In this document: positions 42,035 to 46,382 of the stretch, piece by piece
Layout of the letters: every line of letters begins with the position of its first letter
How positions within the stretch are numbered: position 1 is the first letter of the stretch
Assembly (NCBI RefSeq): GCF_014203155.1
Contig: NZ_JACHIK010000026.1
Span: forward strand, 1 to 46,382
Length of the DNA stretch: 46,382 nucleotides
DNA from: Shinella fusca
GTDB lineage: Bacteria; Pseudomonadota; Alphaproteobacteria; Rhizobiales; Rhizobiaceae
Direction: 5' to 3'
Position numbers and translations under genes: made by a program
Notes under the pieces: model-generated
Databases searched by the model: none
The model's input: the letters and a program-made list of their open reading frames with translations, nothing else
What the model was told of the DNA's origin: nothing

Positions 42035-42064
42035 GAGCCTTGCTTGTCGTCTATGACACGACAC

Positions 42065-42346
42065 ATGGAAATCGAGAGCATCAGGCATAAGGCCCTGCGA
42101 AGCCTCGTCGAGAAGGGCCGTGTGAAGGGTGTCATCGAGGCCGATCGTGTTATCGACATGATCGCATTTATTGTCTCGGCCTCCAGCGTCGACGAGCTTG
42201 GCATTCCGCCGAACTTCGGTTTCCACGCTCTTACCGGAGATCGCGGGGGCGTTTATGCCATGACAGTTACGAAGAACTGGCGGCTAACATTCACTCTGGC
42301 TGATGATGCCACAATCGCTGATCTTGATTTGGAGGATTATCACTAA
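42065..42346 (+). CDS. higB: HigB-type RelE-family mRNA interferase toxin
   Basis: The product is 93 residues, starting MEIESIRHKALRSLVEKGRV and running KGVIEADRVIDMIAFIVSAS. The end VYAMTVTKNWRLTFTLADDA, DLDLEDYH is characteristic of HigB (RelE/ParE superfamily; ribosome-dependent mRNA cleavage). Start codons further upstream exist at 42044 and 42053, but 42065 gives the normal HigB start and lies just after the promoter. The stop overlaps the higA ATG (TAATG). Confidence 0.88.
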   Translation: MEIESIRHKALRSLVEKGRVKGVIEADRVIDMIAFIVSASSVDELGIPPNFGFHALTGDRGGVYAMTVTKNWRLTFTLADDATIADLDLEDYH

Positions 42347-42648
42347 TGGCTATTAAGATTCATTCTTCGATCCACGTTCATCCAGGCCCTTGGCTCAAGC
42401 GTCAGATCGTGGAGCCGCGTGGCGTCAATGTGAAGGCGCTCGCCGAGCATCTCGGCGTTTCCCGACAGAACCTGAGCAATGTTCTGAACGGCCATACCGC
42501 GCTGTCGGCGGAAATGGCGATCCGTTTCGAGAAAGCCTTCGGATTGCGAGCGGAAACGATCATGCGGATGCAGGGGGCCTATGACCTCGCGCAGGTGAGG
42601 GCACACGAGCGTGACATCAAGGTCTCACCCTTACCTACGGCGGCGTAG
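42346..42648 (+). CDS. higA: HigA antitoxin
   Basis: The product is 100 residues. It starts MAIKIHSSIHVHPGPWLKRQ and has the HTH VKALAEHLGVSRQNLSNVLN followed by GHTALSAEMAIRFEKAFG. The HPGxxLKxxxxxP...LAxxLGVSRQxLSxxLN pattern is typical of HigA (XRE). It binds HigB and represses the operon. Toxin-first gene order is as expected. Confidence 0.9.
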   Translation: MAIKIHSSIHVHPGPWLKRQIVEPRGVNVKALAEHLGVSRQNLSNVLNGHTALSAEMAIRFEKAFGLRAETIMRMQGAYDLAQVRAHERDIKVSPLPTAA

Positions 42649-42728
42649 CGAAGATCGGTAGCGACGAGATCGGAGAGACGGACGCTGGATTATAAAGGTG
42701 GATTGAAGGGATGTTGAAGACGGATACG

Positions 42729-42948
42729 CGCCAGGCCAATTGGCGTCGCTCGAATCCAGGTAAATCACCTCGCTGTGCAGGCCGGCGCACTGGAAAAGCA
42801 AACATGTAAGGTCTGTGGGATCGAAGCGGTCGATGCCCATCACGATCAATATGATGAGCCTTTGAAGGTGCGTTGGTTGTACCGCCGGCATCACACCAGG
42901 CTTCACCACTACGGCGAACACATGTTTCCGGTTAGGAGCGCATGCTAG
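42729..42948 (+). pseudogene. Phage-type zinc/HNH-like protein remnant
   Basis: It begins RQANWRRSNPG, then the frame shifts to a stretch ending ALEKQTCKVCGIEAVDAHHD, QYDEPLKVRWLYRRHHTRLH and a TAG at 42946. The CxxCG...AHHxxYxxPLxVxWLxxxHH pattern is that of small phage/prophage proteins with a zinc-binding HNH-like fold. The N-terminal part is in another frame and incomplete, so it is broken. Confidence 0.55.
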
Positions 42949-43038
42949 ACGCCCTCAAGTCCGTGAGCGTCATGTGTAATCACCCTTTAAACTTCCGCGA
43001 GCCTGATATCAGACAAGATCGATTACGCGGAAATCAGT

Positions 43039-43422
43039 TCAGCCTTCCACCGATGGCTCTGATCTCCCGTCGGTCGAAGTCTGACCCTTGCGGCGAGCAA
43101 GCAATCCCTCGTCCACTCGTCGCAGGACACCGTTGACCAGATCAATAGCCCCCTCATCCTCGATGAGGCCATCCAGCATTCTGCTCCATGAATTCCGCAA
43201 AAATTTCAGATTGGCGTGAGCTAAATCCGTCAGATAAAGACGGACAGCCCTGGCGTCCTTAAGGTCGCTCTCTCGCCGGATAAGTCCCTTCTCTTCAAGC
43301 CCGCGCAAGATCCTCGCCAGATTGCTCGAAGATAGCATCGTCGCATCCGAAACCGCACGGCCGGAAATGGCCGGATTTTGGTTGATGAAGCGCATCACCG
43401 TGCTCTCGACAGGGGAACGCAT
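43039..43422 (-). CDS. MarR-family transcriptional regulator (short)
   Basis: The product is 127 residues from ATG at 43422. The winged HTH reads VESTVMRFINQNPAISGRAV, then SDATMLSSSNLARILRGLEE, KGLIRRESDLKDARAVRLYL. The family usually has one more helix before this point, so the N-terminus may be truncated. It follows the EIIA gene by 32 bases on the same strand. Open reading continues upstream but overlaps that gene and is not coding. Confidence 0.7.
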   Translation of the reverse strand: MRSPVESTVMRFINQNPAISGRAVSDATMLSSSNLARILRGLEEKGLIRRESDLKDARAVRLYLTDLAHANLKFLRNSWSRMLDGLIEDEGAIDLVNGVLRRVDEGLLARRKGQTSTDGRSEPSVEG

Positions 43423-43454
43423 CGGAGCCGAAAGTCTTTCCGGGGTGCCGCCGC

Positions 43455-43946
43455 TCAAAGGCGCGGCAACCCGTCGACATGGCCTGCCGTATGGGCGCAA
43501 GACGGATTGGTGGAGCGGAACGCGCGGCTGCGGGCACGGAAAAGGTTGCGAATGCGATCGGGGCCGATCGCGCTCCTGACGGCATCCACGACGACTGGAT
43601 CGAGCAGAATCCGGCTGGTCAGCGAGGAGAGCCGTATGAAATCCGCGATCCTGCTTTGGGGCCAGATCAGCGCAAGTACCACGTCGACGTCGATGCTGTC
43701 CGGCGCGCCGAACTCGACCGGCGTTGCCAGGCCGATGAGCGCGCAGGCAGGACGAGAGCACGCCCGTGCCATCGCGTGCGGCATGGCAACGCCCCGGCCG
43801 AGGGCGGTGGAGCGCAATGCTCCCCGGCCCATGAGCGCGGTTTTGACGTCCTCATAGGCCATGCCGGCTTTCTCCGCGAGCCGGTCGGCCGCAAGGGCGA
43901 TTGCCGCTTCCTTGTGCGGCACGATGGCAGCCAGGGATATGTCCAT
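43455..43946 (-). CDS. PTS EIIA-Ntr-like protein
   Basis: The product is 163 residues, beginning MDISLAAIVPHKEAAIALAA, with GRGVAMPHAMARACSRPACA. The phosphorylatable His is in GVAMPHA (His57). LATPVEFGAPDSIDVDVVLA and WPQSRIADFIRLSSLTSRIL are typical of PtsN/EIIA-fructose type domains. The last about 25 residues are arginine- and proline-rich and do not fit the family, so the C-terminus may be altered. It probably acts as a regulatory phosphocarrier rather than in sugar uptake. Confidence 0.8.
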   Translation of the reverse strand: MDISLAAIVPHKEAAIALAADRLAEKAGMAYEDVKTALMGRGALRSTALGRGVAMPHAMARACSRPACALIGLATPVEFGAPDSIDVDVVLALIWPQSRIADFIRLSSLTSRILLDPVVVDAVRSAIGPDRIRNLFRARSRAFRSTNPSCAHTAGHVDGLPRL

Positions 43947-44464
43947 GGCGAGAAACGGTGCGTGATTGTCCAATGCGCTCTCCGACAAGCATCCGATGCG
44001 TGCCGGTCCGGTCTCCTGCGGGCAGATGCTCCGCGCCTGGGAAGAGGCGCCGGAACGGGCTTGCATGGACATATTGGGACAGGCGGGCGGAAGGGTTCCC
44101 TGGACGGCCACCCGAGAGGGAGGACCGGCCAGGGTCAGGAGCCCGTGAGCAGACGTGGCCTGGGCCTGTGACCGGCGCGATGCGTGTTCATGGGGCCTCT
44201 ATCGGCCACCGGGAAGAGAAAGTCAAATAACTGAAAAAAAAGAAAAAATCGGCGCATCTTGCTTTGCCCCGCGGGTGACACCACATTGCTGGCATGTGCA
44301 TGGAAACGTTCATCAGGGTCTCGAGGCTTGCCGGCGAAGCACGTGCTTCGTCCCGGAGCGGCGTTTTCCCAGTTCTTGATCGCCGCACATAGCCTGCTCC
44401 GGGAATTTTGAAGATCGCGGTTCATTCCAGCGGTGCCGTTACGCCGCGCAGATGGAGCGTATCC
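43947..44464. other. Gene-free stretch
   Basis: About 520 bases with no convincing gene on either strand. It includes an A-rich tract at 44233-44248, and the upstream region of the EIIA gene. No palindrome or promoter stood out. Confidence 0.5.
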
Positions 44465-44638
44465 ATGAGACATTCCCTTTCCATGCGGTTCTGCATTTCC
44501 TGCAACCGCCCCCTGCCGCGCGCAGCCCGTCGCTGCCCGTGGTGCAAGCGGCTGAGTGTCGGCCACGCCGACCTGCCGCTCCCGCGCAGGAATGACCGAT
44601 CGGCGCGCCGGGCCGGCCCTGTGGGAGAACGGCCATGA
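44465..44638 (+). CDS. Small zinc-ribbon-like protein (57 aa)
   Basis: MRHSLSMRFCISCNRPLPRA, ARRCPWCKRLSVGHADLP and a basic tail. Two CxxC knuckles (CISC and CPWC) 14 residues apart look like a rubredoxin-type zinc ribbon. The TGA overlaps the Nudix-gene ATG (ATGA), which supports a real gene. Function unknown. Confidence 0.5.
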   Translation: MRHSLSMRFCISCNRPLPRAARRCPWCKRLSVGHADLPLPRRNDRSARRAGPVGERP

Positions 44639-45156
44639 TGGGCGCGGTGAGGGAGCAGGGTGTCGGCGTGCCCGCCGAGGGCCTGTTGCAGCAATATGGC
44701 GTGATACCCTGGAGGAAGGACCGGCTTGGCGGCATGCGTGTGCTGCTCGTGACGTCGCGGGGGCGCGGGCGCTGGATCGTGCCGAAGGGATCGCTCCGGA
44801 AAGACAGGCCGCCCTATCTTTCGGCGGCGATGGACGCTTTCGTGGAGGCCGGCGTGATCGGCGATATCCTCACGCACCCTCTGGCGCGCTATCGCTATGT
44901 TAGGGAGGCGGCCGGCGGGTTGCTACAGTATTGCCACGTGACGTTGTTCGGCCTGCGCGTACGCGGCACGCTGACGAACTGGCCTGAGCGGGCGCAGCGA
45001 ATGCGCGGCTGGTTCGATCCAGAGGAGGCGGCCGGCATGGTCCAGAATCCGGAACTTGCACGGGCTATTTACGCGATACAATCCACGAAAGCTGCGTCAA
45101 GAGTCCCTGCCTGTATGCATCGCCATCGTTTACGTGGAGCGGAAACCTGTTGCTGA
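44635..45156 (+). CDS. Nudix-fold protein with a degenerate Nudix box
   Basis: The product is 173 residues. It has VIPWRKDRLGGMRVLLVTSR, RGRWIVPKGSLRKDRPPYLS and AAMDAFVEAGVIGDI. The Nudix motif (GX5EX7REUXEEXGU) reads G52 with R58 where Glu is expected, M66-D67 for R-E, and V70 for the first Glu of EE. Only one of the metal-binding glutamates (E71) remains. So the fold is clear but hydrolase activity is doubtful. It is coupled to the zinc-ribbon gene. Confidence 0.7.
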   Translation: MMGAVREQGVGVPAEGLLQQYGVIPWRKDRLGGMRVLLVTSRGRGRWIVPKGSLRKDRPPYLSAAMDAFVEAGVIGDILTHPLARYRYVREAAGGLLQYCHVTLFGLRVRGTLTNWPERAQRMRGWFDPEEAAGMVQNPELARAIYAIQSTKAASRVPACMHRHRLRGAETCC

Positions 45157-45236
45157 ACGAAGCGACCTTGCCTAAGCTGCGGGTTCGGATCCGTTCGAGA
45201 GCTTAACAGCCACCGGTGACGCGTTGCGTGATATTT

Positions 45237-45281
45237 GTAACGACACCATCATTACGGTAATTGTAATGATGGTGTCGTTAC
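45237..45281. promoter_or_regulatory. Large perfect inverted repeat before the TacAT-type operon
   Basis: Left arm GTAACGACACCATCATTAC (45237-45255), seven-base spacer GGTAATT, right arm GTAATGATGGTGTCGTTAC (45263-45281), 19 bp perfect on each side. A TTGTAA (45261-45266) and TTATAT (45283-45288) 16 bases apart could be the promoter, which the repeat covers. It ends 31 bases before the antitoxin ATG and is a good operator for TA autoregulation. Confidence 0.7.
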
Positions 45282-45312
45282 GTTATATGAAGTGGCCACG
45301 TTGGAGTTTCTC

Positions 45313-46103
<791 letters not shown>

Positions 46104-46289
46104 CGTGAACTTATCATTCCGCGTGAGTTAATGCCTCATCTTTTGCGAACATGTCGAGCTTGACAAGCGATGTTCGAAATGAAGCGTCGTCGGCTCGATT
46201 CCTTTCAAGTGGCTTATGACGGCCCACCATCGCTTCGCATTTTCCTGGCTGATGGCGGCGTATTGCAACGCGTACCCGCATGATTGTCG

Positions 46290-46382
46290 CTAGAGTATCC
46301 GTGTTGGTCAAGGTAGGGATGGGACCCATTTTCTGCCTTTGCTGAGCAGTGCATTGGCGAGGACGATGAGTTTTCGCATGAT
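46290..46382 (-). mobile_element. IS110-family element, 3' end (right copy of terminal inverted repeat)
   Basis: Exact reverse complement of bases 3-95. On the minus strand 46379-46308 encodes the same transposase tail and stop. It points into the window edge. The two copies face each other in inverted orientation, so the complete element may lie beyond each edge. Confidence 0.75.

Noticed and set aside
42729-42948. Active HNH endonuclease
   Set aside because: The frame changes within the gene and the N-terminal part is incomplete, so it is treated as a remnant.
44233-44248. A-rich tract as an intrinsic terminator of the plus strand
   Set aside because: No stem precedes it on the plus strand, and as a minus-strand T tract it has no adjacent hairpin either.

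Overview
The window looks like accessory DNA (plasmid or integrated island) from an alphaproteobacterium of the Rhizobiales, most likely a Rhizobiaceae member. The grounds are the high G+C content, the imuA-imuB-dnaE2 cassette preceded by an alphaproteobacterial LexA box (GAAC-N7-GAAC), the arsR-arsN2-arsC-acr3-arsC-arsH gene order, and a set of domain-of-unknown-function genes of the kind carried on rhizobial plasmids. No replication initiator, rRNA, tRNA or CRISPR array was seen. The first and last 93 bases are exact inverted copies of one sequence that encodes the C-terminal tail of an IS110-type transposase, so the segment is bounded by two oppositely oriented IS ends. This may be real biology or simply where an assembly broke at a repeat.

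Layout. 0.1-2.0 kb: small lipoprotein, tiny membrane-protein and KTSC-domain genes. 2.1-3.9 kb: an MmyB-type regulator divergent from an NAD-binding SDR gene. 4-12.8 kb: an SOS mutagenesis island (dinB and a UvrD-like helicase on the minus strand; imuA, imuB and dnaE2 on the plus strand). 12.9-29.4 kb: a DNA-processing/plasmid-type module (large ParB-like protein, DUF932, a broken GHKL ATPase, DUF1173, DUF2493, a Phd-type TA pair, an HD hydrolase, a 1490-residue N6-methyltransferase plus strawberry-notch helicase fusion, Toprim proteins). 29.4-33.1 kb: an arsenic operon. 33.1-35.7 kb: duplicated pieces of the module (Toprim 3' end, a second DUF2493 gene with its leader, a Phd/PIN TA pair, a third DUF2493 scrap). 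35.7-40.9 kb: after an AT-rich gap, a proXWV-type betaine uptake operon, an HTH gene and an MscS-like channel, together an osmotic-stress block. 41-46.4 kb: rearranged ABC-ATPase scraps, higBA, a phage-like zinc/HNH remnant, EIIA-Ntr plus MarR, a zinc-ribbon/Nudix pair, a tacAT-type TA pair, and the second IS end.

The most notable observations are these. (1) Both arsenate reductases in the arsenic operon are damaged in different ways: the phosphatase-type ArsC has Gly at the catalytic Cys position and Asn at the expected Asp, and the glutaredoxin-type ArsC has an in-frame TAG about 32 codons early. Arsenite efflux, ArsN2 and ArsH remain intact. (2) A roughly 110-nt highly structured leader is conserved upstream of both DUF2493 copies, with a loop substitution but an unchanged stem. 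(3) Module genes are repeatedly preceded by GC-rich hairpins or purine-rich leaders. (4) The methyltransferase/SNO helicase module resembles phage P1 DarB in domain composition, so an anti-restriction or establishment role is a reasonable hypothesis. (5) There are many TA loci with clear palindromic operators, several frameshifted genes, and tiny ORFs that are easy to miss.
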